From: Bordetella petrii
GTDB lineage: Bacteria > Pseudomonadota > Gammaproteobacteria > Burkholderiales > Burkholderiaceae_B
Direction: 5' to 3'
Assembly: GCF_017356245.1 (NCBI RefSeq)
Contig: NZ_JAFMZZ010000004.1
Span: 1,065,229-1,129,228, forward strand
Length of the DNA: 64,000 bases
The position numbers were made by a program, and so were the translations under genes. Positions 45,490 to 54,619 of this stretch are shown here, in pieces. A model generated the notes under the pieces. That model made no database searches and had not been told where the DNA came from. It saw only the letters and a program-made list of their open reading frames with translations. Every line of letters starts with the position of its first letter. Within the stretch, counting starts at the first letter, position 1.

Positions 45490-46251
45490 TCAGGCCGGCT
45501 TGTGCTGCACCGCCTGGGCCAAGCTGGCGACGTCGCTGACCCAGCCGAAGAAAGTCTCGACGTTGTACAGGGTGGCCTGCAGGGTGAACGCGGGGCCGGC
45601 TTGCGTGGTGGCGTCGGCCAGCAACGCGCAGAAATACTCGTAGTGATAGGCATCGCGCAGGGTCGACTCGACGCAGACATTGGTGGCAATGCCGGCGAAC
45701 AGCAGGGTGCGCACGCCGCGCGCGCGCAGCAGGCTGTCGAGCGTGGAATTGAAGAAGCCGCTGTAGCGAGTCTTGGCCACCACGATATCGCCGGCCTGCG
45801 GCGCCAGCGCTTCGACCAGGGCATAGTCCCAGCCGCCCTTGCTCAGCAGCTTGCCGTCCAGGCCAGCCTGCTGCCGCATGACGCGCAAGGCATTGGACTT
45901 GTGCCAGTTGGGCGAACCCGGCCCGCCCGCCTCGACGTACTGCGCATCCCAGCCGTTCTGCAGATACACGACCTGGATGCCCGCCGCGCGGGCCGTATCC
46001 AGCGCCTGCCGGGTGCCTTCCACTGCCGCGGCAGCCAGGGATATGTCGAAGCCCGCCTGGTCCATATAGCCTCCCGCGGACACGTAGGCGTTCTGCATGT
46101 CCACGACTACCAGCGCGGTCGAGGCGGGGTCGAAGTGCAACGCCTGCGGGCGCGCGACCAGCGACAGCGCGCCCTGCCCGGCAAAGGGCGGACGGCCCAC
46201 GTGCCGGGCGTCTTCGGGGTTGTTCAGACGGGAGGAAGATTGCCTGCTCAT
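45490..46251 (-). CDS. RutB-like ureidoacrylate amidohydrolase (isochorismatase superfamily)
   Basis: A 253-residue cysteine hydrolase strikingly like E. coli RutB. It has [25 protein letters not shown]-like [71 protein letters not shown] and [12 protein letters not shown]. The catalytic triad by alignment is Asp51, Lys160 and Cys193. RutB cleaves (Z)-ureidoacrylate peracid or ureidoacrylate in pyrimidine breakdown. None of the other rut genes is present here. Instead the gene lies 21 bp downstream of a Bug-type receptor, so it may act on a related carbamoylated compound. Confidence 0.85.
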   Translation of the reverse strand: MSRQSSSRLNNPEDARHVGRPPFAGQGALSLVARPQALHFDPASTALVVVDMQNAYVSAGGYMDQAGFDISLAAAAVEGTRQALDTARAAGIQVVYLQNGWDAQYVEAGGPGSPNWHKSNALRVMRQQAGLDGKLLSKGGWDYALVEALAPQAGDIVVAKTRYSGFFNSTLDSLLRARGVRTLLFAGIATNVCVESTLRDAYHYEYFCALLADATTQAGPAFTLQATLYNVETFFGWVSDVASLAQAVQHKPA

Positions 46252-46272
46252 GCGTGCTCCTGTTCGTGATGG

Positions 46273-47265
46273 CTAATCCAGCTTGCCCACGCCGGCGGCC
46301 TCGATGCGCTGCTGCAGTATGCGCCGGCTGTCGGCAATGAAGTCGCGGTACTGCCCGGAAGATTCCGCGAACAGTCTGATCGACAACGTCTCGGCCGCGT
46401 ATTTGATCAGTTCGGGATCGGCCACCGCCTGCTTCACGGCGTCGGCGATGCGCTGCCGGATCTGCGGATCCACCCCGGTCGGGGCCGCCAGGCCCAGCGT
46501 ATAGCCGGTATCGAGATTGTCGTAGCCCAGCTCCCGGAAAGTCGGCACATCGGGGGCGTTGGGCAGGCGCTGCTCGCCGGACACCACCAGCACCCTGACT
46601 TTGCCCTGGTCGATGAATCCGATGCTCGACGGGATGATATTGCCGAACAGGATCTGGATCTCGCCGCCCAGCAGGGCGATCATGGCCGGCCCCTGGCCCG
46701 CGAACGGAATATGCACCATGTCCAGGTCGAACTGCTTCGACAGCCAGGACAGGCCCAGGTTGGTCGAATTGGACACGCCATACGATCCGTAGAACGTCTT
46801 GCCCTTGTGCTGGCGCGCGTACGCCAGGAAATCCTGGAACGTCTTCACCGGCGTATCGGCATTGACGAACAGCGCGAACGGGCTGGCGGCGAAGCGGGTG
46901 ATCGGCACCAGGTCCTTGTCCGGGTCGTACGACAGGTGGTTGTAGAGCAGCGGGTTGAGCTGGAAGGTGGAATCCGACGCGAACAGCAGCGTGTAGCCAT
47001 CGGCCGGAGAGCGCGCCACCGCCGACGCCGCGATCGATTCGCTGGCGCCCGGCCGGTTCTCGACGATGACTTTCTGGTGCCAGATATCGCTGAGCTTGCG
47101 CGCCAGGGCGCGCGCCATGCTGTCGGTGCCGCCGCCCGGAGCATAAGGCACGATCAGTTTCACAGGCTGCTGCGGATAGGCATCCGGCGCCGCAGACGCG
47201 GTATTGCCGGCACACAGGCTGGCAACGCAAACCAGCGCGGCCAGGGCTTTTCGGTAAGGTATCAT
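46273..47265 (-). CDS. Bug-family tripartite tricarboxylate transporter substrate-binding protein
   Basis: A 330-residue periplasmic binding protein of the TctC/Bug family. The signal peptide ends TASAAPDAYP. The mature protein has QPVKLIVPYAPGGGTDSMAR, VIVENRPGASESIAASAVAR, ADGYTLLFASDSTFQLNPLL and the second-lobe VSGEQRLPNAPDVPTFRELG, all classic Bug motifs. No TctA/TctB membrane genes are adjacent, which is usual for Bug proteins in Bordetella. It is encoded with the RutB-like hydrolase and is divergent from an IclR regulator, so it probably captures the hydrolase substrate or a precursor. Confidence 0.93.
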   Translation of the reverse strand: MIPYRKALAALVCVASLCAGNTASAAPDAYPQQPVKLIVPYAPGGGTDSMARALARKLSDIWHQKVIVENRPGASESIAASAVARSPADGYTLLFASDSTFQLNPLLYNHLSYDPDKDLVPITRFAASPFALFVNADTPVKTFQDFLAYARQHKGKTFYGSYGVSNSTNLGLSWLSKQFDLDMVHIPFAGQGPAMIALLGGEIQILFGNIIPSSIGFIDQGKVRVLVVSGEQRLPNAPDVPTFRELGYDNLDTGYTLGLAAPTGVDPQIRQRIADAVKQAVADPELIKYAAETLSIRLFAESSGQYRDFIADSRRILQQRIEAAGVGKLD

Positions 47266-47274
47266 GCGTAGTCT

Positions 47275-47288
47275 CCAGGGTTCCCTGG
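47275..47288. promoter_or_regulatory. Inverted repeat at the Bug-gene ribosome-binding site
   Basis: CCAGGG-TT-CCCTGG lies immediately upstream of the Bug start, in the 83-bp divergent interval with the IclR gene. It overlaps the likely GGAG ribosome-binding site of the Bug gene and could be an operator or a translation-limiting hairpin. Confidence 0.3.
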
Positions 47289-47348
47289 GCACGGCACTGC
47301 GCGCACCAAGGACGTTGATTCAAGCAGGCAGCAATAGGAAAAGAAAAG

Positions 47349-48104
47349 ATGGGCTCGTACGAACCGGTGGTCGCGTTGATGCGGGGCCTCGAGGTCTTGC
47401 GATGCCTCAATGAGCAGGGGCCCGTCAGCGTCGGCCAACTGCATGCCCATACCGGCATAGCCAAGCCCACCATCGTGCGCATTCTCGAAACACTGGCCCA
47501 TACCGGCTATGTGCAGCGCTGCGACGACGGCCGCAAATACACCGTGACCGCGAAAGTGCTGACGCTGGCCAACGGCTACGACGCCCAGGCTCAGCTGCTT
47601 GCGGTGGCATCGCCCATTCTTGACGCCCAGCGGCAAACCGTGGGCTGGCCCATCGAACTGGGTGTCTTCGACAACGACGCCATGGTCATCCTGAACACCA
47701 GCCGCAAAGCGGGCGTACTGGCGATCAATCGCAAGCCGGGCTCGCGCGTGCCGGTGCTGCGCACGGCGCTGGGCCGCGCCTACCTGGCCGCCCTGGCGCC
47801 GGCGGTATTGCAGGATCACCTGCTCAAGCTGGCCGCGCAGCCCGGCCCCGACTTCGAACCCGCCAGGGCGAAAACCGAACTCGCAACGATCCTGGCCACG
47901 GCGCGCGAACGCGGCTACGCAGTGGCCGACACCGAGACGCTGAGCAACGGGCGCGCCCTGGGCTGCGCCATCGTGCACGACAGCGAACCCATCGCCAGCG
48001 TGAACATCGTCGTGCATACCTCGGCCATGTCCCGCGCCGAGCTCGAACAGCGGTTCGGCGGCGTCATACAGGCCATCGCCGCCGAAATCTCCAGCGCACT
48101 GTAG
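47349..48104 (+). CDS. IclR-family transcriptional regulator
   Basis: A 251-residue IclR regulator. The winged helix covers about residues 5-65 (SVGQLHAHTGIAKPTIVRIL, TLAHTGYVQRCDDGRKYTVT). The effector-binding domain covers about 75-250 (SRVPVLRTALGRAYLAALAP, ERGYAVADTETLSNGRALGC). It is divergent from the Bug-hydrolase pair, the normal layout for local control by an IclR protein. Its 3' end faces purT across 189 bp containing an unexplained operator-like palindrome. Confidence 0.93.
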   Translation: MGSYEPVVALMRGLEVLRCLNEQGPVSVGQLHAHTGIAKPTIVRILETLAHTGYVQRCDDGRKYTVTAKVLTLANGYDAQAQLLAVASPILDAQRQTVGWPIELGVFDNDAMVILNTSRKAGVLAINRKPGSRVPVLRTALGRAYLAALAPAVLQDHLLKLAAQPGPDFEPARAKTELATILATARERGYAVADTETLSNGRALGCAIVHDSEPIASVNIVVHTSAMSRAELEQRFGGVIQAIAAEISSAL

Positions 48105-48180
48105 CGTTGCGGCGGCACGAAGCGCCTGCAGATCGATCGGCATGGACGTTCCAGAATTGCGCAGCCAGGGGCGCCGTTGA

Positions 48181-48205
48181 TTTCATTGTATGAAACGACA
48201 TTTCA
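48181..48205. promoter_or_regulatory. Orphan operator-like palindromes in a convergent intergenic region
   Basis: TTTCAT-TGT-ATGAAA (48181-48195) overlaps TGAAA-CGACA-TTTCA (48191-48205). Spaced TTTCA/TGAAA palindromes of this kind resemble IclR-family operators. The site lies between the 3' ends of the iclR-type gene and purT, where no promoter is expected. Confidence 0.4.
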
Positions 48206-48293
48206 ATAATAGTCTAACCGACTCCCGCGCAGCCAGGGCTCAGGGCTTACCCCAAGCCCCGGCCTGCCTTTGCCTTTGCTTTTGAAGGCGCCA

Positions 48294-49508
48294 TCAAGCC
48301 TTGACGGCCACCGCTCCCGACACCCGCTTGGCCTTGTCGCGCGCGGCGTCGATGTCGGCGGCCGCGGCCAGCGCGACGCCCATGCGGCGCTTGACGTAGG
48401 ACTCGGGCTTGCCGAACAGGCGGATGTCGGTGCCGGGCTCGGCCAGTGCCTGCGCCACCTGGTGGAACGACACCCCGCGGGCGTCCACGCCGCCGTAGAT
48501 GACGCTGCTGGCGCCCGGCTGGCGCAGGCTGGTGTCCACAGGCAGGCCCAGCAAGGCCCGCGCGTGCAGTTCGAATTCGCTCTGCACCTGGCTGATCATG
48601 GTGACCATGCCGGTATCGTGCGGCCGCGGGCTGACTTCCGAGAACCAGACCTGGTCGCCCGCCACGAACAGCTCGACGCCGAACACTCCCATGCCGCCGA
48701 GGTCGTCGGTAATGGCGCGGGCGATGTCGCGCGCGCGCTCGAGCGCCAGCGGCTGCATGGGATGGGGCTGCCAGCTTTCGATGTAGTCGCCGTCGGCCTG
48801 CAGGTGGCCGATGGGTTCGCAGAAATGCGTGTGGATGGCGCCGTCGGCGCCGCGCGCCCGCACGGTGAGCAGCGTGATTTCGTAGTCGAAGCGGATGAAG
48901 CCTTCGACGATGATGCGCCCCGCCCCCACCCGGCCGCCCTCTTGCGAATAGCGCCAGGCGGCGGCGATGTCGTCGGGGCCGTGGATGACCGACTGGCCCT
49001 TGCCCGACGAAGACATGACCGGCTTGACCACGCAGGGATAGCCGATGCCGTCGTCGATGGCCTGGCGCAGCCCGGCTTCGGAATCGACGAACCGGTAGGG
49101 CGACACGGGCAGCCCCAGCGTTTCGGCCGCCAGCCGCCGGATGCCTTCGCGGTTCATGGTGAGCTGCGCGGCCCGGGCCGTGGGCGTAACGCGCGCGATG
49201 CCGGCGGCTTCGATCTCGACCAGCGCGTCGGTGGCGATGGCCTCGATTTCCGGCACGACCACATCGGGCCGTTCTTGTTCGATAACCCGGCGCAGGGCGT
49301 CGGGGTCGGTCATGGGGACGACGTGGGCGCGGTGCGCCACCTGCTGGCCCGGCGCATCGGCGTAGCGGTCGACCGCGATGACCTCGACGCCCAGCCGCTG
49401 CAGGGCGATGGTGACTTCCTTGCCCAGTTCGCCGGCGCCGAGCAGCATGACGCGGACGGCCGAAGCGGACAGGGGCGTGCCCAGCACGGGCGCGGGAACT
49501 GAGGACAT
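48294..49508 (-). CDS. purT: Formate-dependent phosphoribosylglycinamide formyltransferase PurT
   Basis: ATP-grasp enzyme that formylates GAR with free formate in purine synthesis. The 404 residues include [20 protein letters not shown], the substrate region [40 protein letters not shown], the ATP-grasp [15 protein letters not shown] and the metal site [20 protein letters not shown] followed by PHDTGMVT. The ATG at 49508 is preferred; the extension upstream is not conserved in appearance. It is divergent from kdsD. Confidence 0.95.
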   Translation of the reverse strand: MSSVPAPVLGTPLSASAVRVMLLGAGELGKEVTIALQRLGVEVIAVDRYADAPGQQVAHRAHVVPMTDPDALRRVIEQERPDVVVPEIEAIATDALVEIEAAGIARVTPTARAAQLTMNREGIRRLAAETLGLPVSPYRFVDSEAGLRQAIDDGIGYPCVVKPVMSSSGKGQSVIHGPDDIAAAWRYSQEGGRVGAGRIIVEGFIRFDYEITLLTVRARGADGAIHTHFCEPIGHLQADGDYIESWQPHPMQPLALERARDIARAITDDLGGMGVFGVELFVAGDQVWFSEVSPRPHDTGMVTMISQVQSEFELHARALLGLPVDTSLRQPGASSVIYGGVDARGVSFHQVAQALAEPGTDIRLFGKPESYVKRRMGVALAAAADIDAARDKAKRVSGAVAVKA

Positions 49509-49549
49509 GATGGCGGACCTGATCGAAAGTTGTATCGGGGGAGTTGAAA

Positions 49550-49562
49550 CGGAAATTTTCCG
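49550..49562. promoter_or_regulatory. Symmetric element between purT and kdsD
   Basis: CGGAAA-T-TTTCCG, a 13-bp perfect inverted repeat 42 bp ahead of the purT start. It could be an operator for purT; it does not match the E. coli PurR consensus well, and there is no other evidence. Confidence 0.25.
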
Positions 49563-49623
49563 CGCCAGCATGCCATAGCCCCCAGGCCGCGGCAACCTGC
49601 GATACTACGATTAAAATCCGCCC

Positions 49624-50613
49624 ATGACCGACCATCCCTCTTCCTCGTCCGGCGCCGCGCTCGAATCGGCCCGCCGCACCCTGCAGATCGAAGCCCAGGC
49701 CATTACCGACCTGTCGGCGCGCCTGGACGACAGTTTCACGCGCGTGGTCGACATGCTGATGGCCTGCCGCGGCCGCGTCGTGGTCAGCGGCATCGGCAAG
49801 ACCGGCCACATCGCCCGCAAGATCGCCGCCACGTTCGCCTCCACCGGCACGCCCGCCTTCTTCGTGCACGCCGCCGAAGCCATCCACGGCGACCTGGGCA
49901 TGATCACCCGCGACGACGTCCTGATCGCGGTCTCGCACTCCGGCTCGGGCCAGGAACTGCTGACCATCCTGCCGGTGGCCCGCCGCATGGGCGCCGGCCT
50001 GGTGGCCATTACGGGCAATCCGGCCTCGGAACTGGCCCGGCTGGCCGACCTGCACCTGGATACCAGCGTGGCCCAGGAAGCCTGCCCGCTCAACCTGGCG
50101 CCCACCGCCAGCACCACGGCCGCGCTGGCGCTGGGCGACGCGCTGGCCGTGGCCTGCCTCGAAGCGCGCGGCTTCGGCCCTGAAGACTTCGCCCGCTCGC
50201 ATCCCGGCGGCACGCTGGGGCGCCGCCTGCTCACCCATGTGCGCGACGTCATGCGCCAGGGCGCCGCGCTGCCCACGGTCGCCGAACAGTCCGCGCTGTT
50301 CCCGGCGCTGGAAGAAATGTCCGCCAAGGGCATGGGCATGACCATCGTGCTGGACGCGGCCGGCAAGCCCACCGGCATCTTCACCGACGGCGACCTGCGC
50401 CGCCTGATCGAGCGCCACGGCGACATCCGCGGCCTGACCGTGGCCCAGGGCATGACCCGCATGCCGCGCAGCATCGGCCCCGATGCGCTGGCCGTGGACG
50501 CGGCCCGCCAGATGGACGAGCAGCGCCTGAACCAGATGCTGGTCCTGGACACCGACGGCGCCCTGCTGGGCGCCCTGCACATGCACGACCTGATGGCCGC
50601 CAAGGTGGTATGA
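49624..50613 (+). CDS. kdsD: Arabinose-5-phosphate isomerase KdsD
   Basis: Interconverts ribulose 5-phosphate and arabinose 5-phosphate, the first step to Kdo for LPS. The 329 residues hold a SIS domain (VVVSGIGKTGHIARKIAATF, VLIAVSHSGSGQELL, about 40-175) and two CBS repeats (about 205-325, VMRQGAALPTVAE and RLNQMLVLDTDGALLGALHM). It leads the kdsD-kdsC-lptC-lptA-lptB operon, and its stop overlaps the kdsC start. Confidence 0.96.
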   Translation: MTDHPSSSSGAALESARRTLQIEAQAITDLSARLDDSFTRVVDMLMACRGRVVVSGIGKTGHIARKIAATFASTGTPAFFVHAAEAIHGDLGMITRDDVLIAVSHSGSGQELLTILPVARRMGAGLVAITGNPASELARLADLHLDTSVAQEACPLNLAPTASTTAALALGDALAVACLEARGFGPEDFARSHPGGTLGRRLLTHVRDVMRQGAALPTVAEQSALFPALEEMSAKGMGMTIVLDAAGKPTGIFTDGDLRRLIERHGDIRGLTVAQGMTRMPRSIGPDALAVDAARQMDEQRLNQMLVLDTDGALLGALHMHDLMAAKVV

Positions 50614-51218
50614 CCATGACAACTCCACGCTCTTCCACCCACCCCGCCGAAGCCCTGGTGCTGGCCCGCATCACGCCGGCGGTGCGCGAACGGGCCGCCG
50701 CCGTGCGCCTGATGGTGTTCGACGTCGACGGCGTGCTTACCGACGGCAGCCTGTACTACGGCGAAAACGGCGAGCTCTTCAAGCGCTTCCACGCGCTGGA
50801 CGGCCACGGCCTGCGCCTGCTGCTCGAAGGCGGCCTGAAAGTGGCGCTGATCACCGGCCGGTCGGGCCCCATTGTCGACCGCCGCGCCGCCGAACTGGGC
50901 ATTGCCGAAGTCATGCAGGGCGTGCGCGACAAGGGCGCGGCCCTGGCGGAACTTGCCCAGCGCAACGGCGTCGAACTCAACCAGACCGGCTATATGGGCG
51001 ACGACATCATCGACCTGCCCGCCATGCAGCGGGCCGGTTTTGCCGCCACTGTCGCCAATGCGCCCGGCTATATCGCCCAGGCGGCCCACTGGGTCGCCGC
51101 GCAGCCCGGCGGCGGCGGCGCGGTGCGCGAATGCTGCGACCTGCTGCTGGCCGCGCAGGGCCGGCTGGGCACCTTCATGATGGCGCCCGGGCTGCTCGGC
51201 CCCGGCGCCATCCAGTAA
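50610..51218 (+). CDS. kdsC: 3-deoxy-D-manno-octulosonate 8-phosphate phosphatase KdsC
   Basis: HAD-family phosphatase giving free Kdo. The 202 residues contain the nucleophile motif VFDVDGVLTDGSLYYGENGE, the KRFHALDGHGLRLLLEGGLK segment, VALITGRSGPIVDRRAAELG and the metal-binding GYMGDDIIDLPAMQ. The start overlaps the kdsD stop (ATGA); a second ATG six bases later is possible. The C-terminus is longer than in E. coli by about ten residues. Confidence 0.95.
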   Translation: MTMTTPRSSTHPAEALVLARITPAVRERAAAVRLMVFDVDGVLTDGSLYYGENGELFKRFHALDGHGLRLLLEGGLKVALITGRSGPIVDRRAAELGIAEVMQGVRDKGAALAELAQRNGVELNQTGYMGDDIIDLPAMQRAGFAATVANAPGYIAQAAHWVAAQPGGGGAVRECCDLLLAAQGRLGTFMMAPGLLGPGAIQ

Positions 51219-51234
51219 CCGCACGCCACCTGGC

Positions 51235-51852
51235 ATGAAAGAACGCTTCCCCGCCCTGATCGCACTGTCGCTGCTCATCGCCCTGGTGGTCGGCACGTGG
51301 TGGGCCGCCGACTACGCCCAGCGCGCCATCCCCATCGACCCGCCGCGGCGGCTGACCCACGAAATGGACTCCTGGGCGCGCGATTTCGTCATGCTGCGCA
51401 CCGCCCCCACCGGCAAGCCGATCAACCGCCTCGAAGGCAAATACGCCGAGCACTTCCCCGACGACGATTCCTACCACGTCACCAGCCCGCGGGCGATCGG
51501 CCAGCAGGAAGCCAACCCCATCACGGTCGGCACCTCGGACACCGCCATCATGGAACACGGCGGCAAGCGCATCGTCATGAACGGCAACGCCCATGTGCAT
51601 CGCCAGCAGGACGCCAACAACGACGCGCTAGACGTGCGCAGCGAACAGCTCATCATCCTGCCCGACGACGACGTGGTCTACACCGACCTGCCCGCGGTGG
51701 TGGTAAAGGGCAATTCGCGCATGAGCGGCACCGGCATGCGCTACAACAACTCGACCCGGCAACTGCAGGTGTCGGCCTCCACCGACGTCGAGATCGCCGG
51801 CTCCGACACAGGCAAGCGGCCCTCGGGCGGCAACACCCAGAACTCACCATGA
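51235..51852 (+). CDS. lptC: LPS export protein LptC
   Basis: Inner-membrane component that passes LPS from LptBFG to the LptA bridge. The 205-residue protein has one N-terminal membrane helix (FPALIALSLLIALVVGTWWA). A periplasmic beta-jellyroll follows, recognisable by FVMLRTAPTGKPINRLEGKY, YHVTSPRAIGQ-like spacing and VRSEQLIILPDDDVVYTDLP. It starts 16 bp after kdsC, and its stop overlaps the lptA start. Confidence 0.93.
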   Translation: MKERFPALIALSLLIALVVGTWWAADYAQRAIPIDPPRRLTHEMDSWARDFVMLRTAPTGKPINRLEGKYAEHFPDDDSYHVTSPRAIGQQEANPITVGTSDTAIMEHGGKRIVMNGNAHVHRQQDANNDALDVRSEQLIILPDDDVVYTDLPAVVVKGNSRMSGTGMRYNNSTRQLQVSASTDVEIAGSDTGKRPSGGNTQNSP

Positions 51853-52496
51853 CCCACTCACGCATCCCTCTCGCTTCGAGGCGGCCTTTTGCCGCCGGGC
51901 CGTGGCAGGCCGTCCTTGGCGCCGTGCTGCTCAGCGCGGCCGCCTGCGCGCACGCCCAGCAGCAGAAGCAGCAGCCCGCCGAAGAGCCCAGCACGCTGAT
52001 TCTGTCCGATACCCTGCATTACGACGACATCAAGCGGCAAAGCATCTTCACCGGCAATGTCGTGCTGACGCGCGGCCTCATGAAACTGACGGCCGACCGC
52101 CTGGAAGCCAATGAAGACGAGGCCGGCAACCAGTTCGGCACGGCCACGGCCAACAAGGGCAAGCTCGTCACCATCCGCCAGGAACGCCCCGAAACCTTCG
52201 AAGTCATCGAAGGCAAGGGCCTGCGCGCCGAGTACAACAGCACCAAGGGCGAGTTCGACCTGATCGGCCAGGCGCTGGTCACCCGCTACATCTGCGGCAA
52301 GCCCTTCGACACCATCCGCGGCGAGCGGGTGCGCTACAACGAAAAAACCGGCGTCTACCAGGCCCAGGGCGGGCCCAACTCGTCGGCGCCCGGCGGCCGC
52401 GTGCGCTCGTACGCCGCGCCGCGCGCCAAGGCCGACGCGGCCATTGCCGAATGCCGCGCCGCCAAGGGCGGCGCGGGCGCCAAGCAGGGCGGCTGA
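51849..52496 (+). CDS. lptA: LPS transport periplasmic protein LptA
   Basis: Forms the periplasmic bridge for LPS. The 215 residues begin with a signal peptide ending ACAHAQ. The OstA-like jellyroll follows (LILSDTLHYDDIKRQSIFTG, NVVLTRGLMKLTADRLE, GLRAEYNSTKGEFDLIGQAL) and a basic, Gly/Ala-rich tail. A four-base overlap with lptC (ATGA) couples them. The C-terminal tail after residue about 185 is low complexity. Confidence 0.94.
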   Translation: MTHSRIPLASRRPFAAGPWQAVLGAVLLSAAACAHAQQQKQQPAEEPSTLILSDTLHYDDIKRQSIFTGNVVLTRGLMKLTADRLEANEDEAGNQFGTATANKGKLVTIRQERPETFEVIEGKGLRAEYNSTKGEFDLIGQALVTRYICGKPFDTIRGERVRYNEKTGVYQAQGGPNSSAPGGRVRSYAAPRAKADAAIAECRAAKGGAGAKQGG

Positions 52497-52529
52497 CCGC
52501 CCCTTCCCGCTGTTTTCATCCGCACTTAC

Positions 52530-53321
<792 letters not shown>

Positions 53322-53327
53322 CCGCCC

Positions 53328-53389
53328 CCTGGGAAAACCCCAGGCCCGGGACGCGCCCGCCAGGGGCGTCCCGGGCTTGTCCCGGGACA
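53328..53389 (+). terminator. Cluster of three GC-rich hairpins after lptB
   Basis: Stem CCTGGG/CCCAGG at 53328-53344, a perfect 11-bp stem GCCCGGGACGC/GCGTCCCGGGC at 53344-53376, and the 12-bp palindrome TGTCCCGGGACA at 53378-53389. A short T-run (TTGTTTTA) lies only a few bases further on. Probably a transcription terminator for the kds-lpt operon, though the T-run is displaced. Confidence 0.55.
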
Positions 53390-53556
53390 GCTTGTTTTAC
53401 CCGGCAGAGTCTATACACTAGTGTTAACGGCCGTCGCACCACCGCGGCGGCCCGGTGCTTCACCCTCCATCCCCATCCCTCTACAGGAGACCCTTCCCTA
53501 AAAAACCCCGCGCGTTACCGCGCACCTATTTCCTCTTATCAGAAGGAGAGCGCACT

Positions 53557-53895
53557 ATGAACCTGAGCATCTGCGGTCGTCATCTCGACGTCACCCCGGC
53601 CATCCGGGAATATGTCATGAATAAACTGGCGCGAGTGCTGCGGCATTTCGATCACGTGATCGATACCCAGGTCATGCTCTCAGTAGAGCCCCTGCGGCAT
53701 AAAGCCGAAATCACCATGAGACTGCGCGGCAAGGATATCCATTGCGAAGCCGTGGATGAAAACCTTTACGCAGCCATCGATCTGCTGGCCGACAAAATCG
53801 ACCGCCAGGTCCTCAAGCACAAAGACAAGGTGCAAAGCCACACGGCAGAGTCAGTGAAGCGACAAGCCGCTGCGACCACGCAGCAAACCCCGTAG
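53557..53895 (+). CDS. hpf: Ribosome hibernation promoting factor (short form)
   Basis: A 112-residue HPF/YfiA family protein that binds the 30S subunit in stationary phase. It has MNLSICGRHLDVTPAIREYV, LARVLRHFDHVIDTQVML and the basic ribosome-contacting region LRGKDIHCEAVDENLYAAID followed by KIDRQVLKHKDK. It lacks the C-terminal dimerisation domain of long HPF. The start at 53557 has a strong AGAAGGAGAG (53541-53550). It is transcribed from its own region, 235 bp after lptB. Confidence 0.94.
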   Translation: MNLSICGRHLDVTPAIREYVMNKLARVLRHFDHVIDTQVMLSVEPLRHKAEITMRLRGKDIHCEAVDENLYAAIDLLADKIDRQVLKHKDKVQSHTAESVKRQAAATTQQTP

Positions 53896-54109
53896 TCCCG
53901 CGCTTCATCCCCGCTCGAGCCGTACACACACCCGAGCTTGAACCCTGATCCCACTGGCGGATCTGTCCGATCCCGGTGTCCCGCGAGATGCAGTACCTGT
54001 CCCGCCGGGGCATCGGCAAATCACCCCCCATTGCCTGCCCCCTCCCGCTGCCGCCCGGAACCGACTATGCTTGCCGGATTCTGCAACAGGCGAGCGGCCG
54101 CAAGCGGTT

Positions 54110-54137
54110 TTTGCACTGCGGCATATAACCATATAAT
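54110..54137 (+). promoter_or_regulatory. Probable ptsN promoter
   Basis: Consensus -10 box TATAAT at 54132-54137 with TTTGCA (54110-54115) 16 bp upstream. The expected transcription start falls at about 54144-54145, on the ptsN ATG itself, so the transcript may have no leader. Confidence 0.5.
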
Positions 54138-54144
54138 GACCCGC

Positions 54145-54600
54145 ATGAATCATTTGTCGCGCATCCTTCCCGCCGGCAACGTCGTTCTCGACATGCACGC
54201 CACCAGCAAGAAACGGGCGTTCGAGCAGGCCGGCCTGCTTTTCGAAAACCACCATGGCCTGGCCAGAACCATCGTGTTCGACAGCCTGTTCGCCCGCGAG
54301 CGCCTGGGGTCCACCGCCCTGGGGCAAGGGGTGGCCGTGCCGCACGGCCGCGTCAAGGGGCTGGAAGAGCCGCTGGCGGCCTTCGTGCGCCTGGCGCAGC
54401 CGGTGCCGTTCGACGCGCCCGACGGCCAGCCGGTGACCATGCTGATGTGCCTGCTGGTGCCCGAAACCGCCACGCAGCAGCACCTGGACATCCTGGCCGA
54501 ACTGGCCCAGCTGATGTCCAACAAGGCGCTGCGCGAAGCCCTGGCCACCGAAACCGACCCGGCCGAAGTCCACCGGATGCTCACCACGGGCCAACGCTGA
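54145..54600 (+). CDS. ptsN: Nitrogen-related PTS enzyme IIA PtsN
   Basis: A regulatory EIIA phosphoacceptor of the nitrogen PTS. The 151 residues contain [20 protein letters not shown], the active-site His67 in [20 protein letters not shown], and [20 protein letters not shown]. The ATG at 54145 was chosen over an in-frame ATG at 54136, because a consensus -10 box ends at 54137 and the family N-terminus starts MNHLSRILP. No Shine-Dalgarno is visible for either start. It precedes hprK by 19 bp. Confidence 0.95.
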   Translation: MNHLSRILPAGNVVLDMHATSKKRAFEQAGLLFENHHGLARTIVFDSLFARERLGSTALGQGVAVPHGRVKGLEEPLAAFVRLAQPVPFDAPDGQPVTMLMCLLVPETATQQHLDILAELAQLMSNKALREALATETDPAEVHRMLTTGQR

Positions 54601-54619
54601 CCCTCGCAGAGCCGCTGCC

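Noticed and set aside
53391-53420. Sigma-70 promoter for hpf around CTATACACTAGTG
   Set aside because: A TATACA-like -10 is visible but no -35 at an acceptable spacing; left unassigned.
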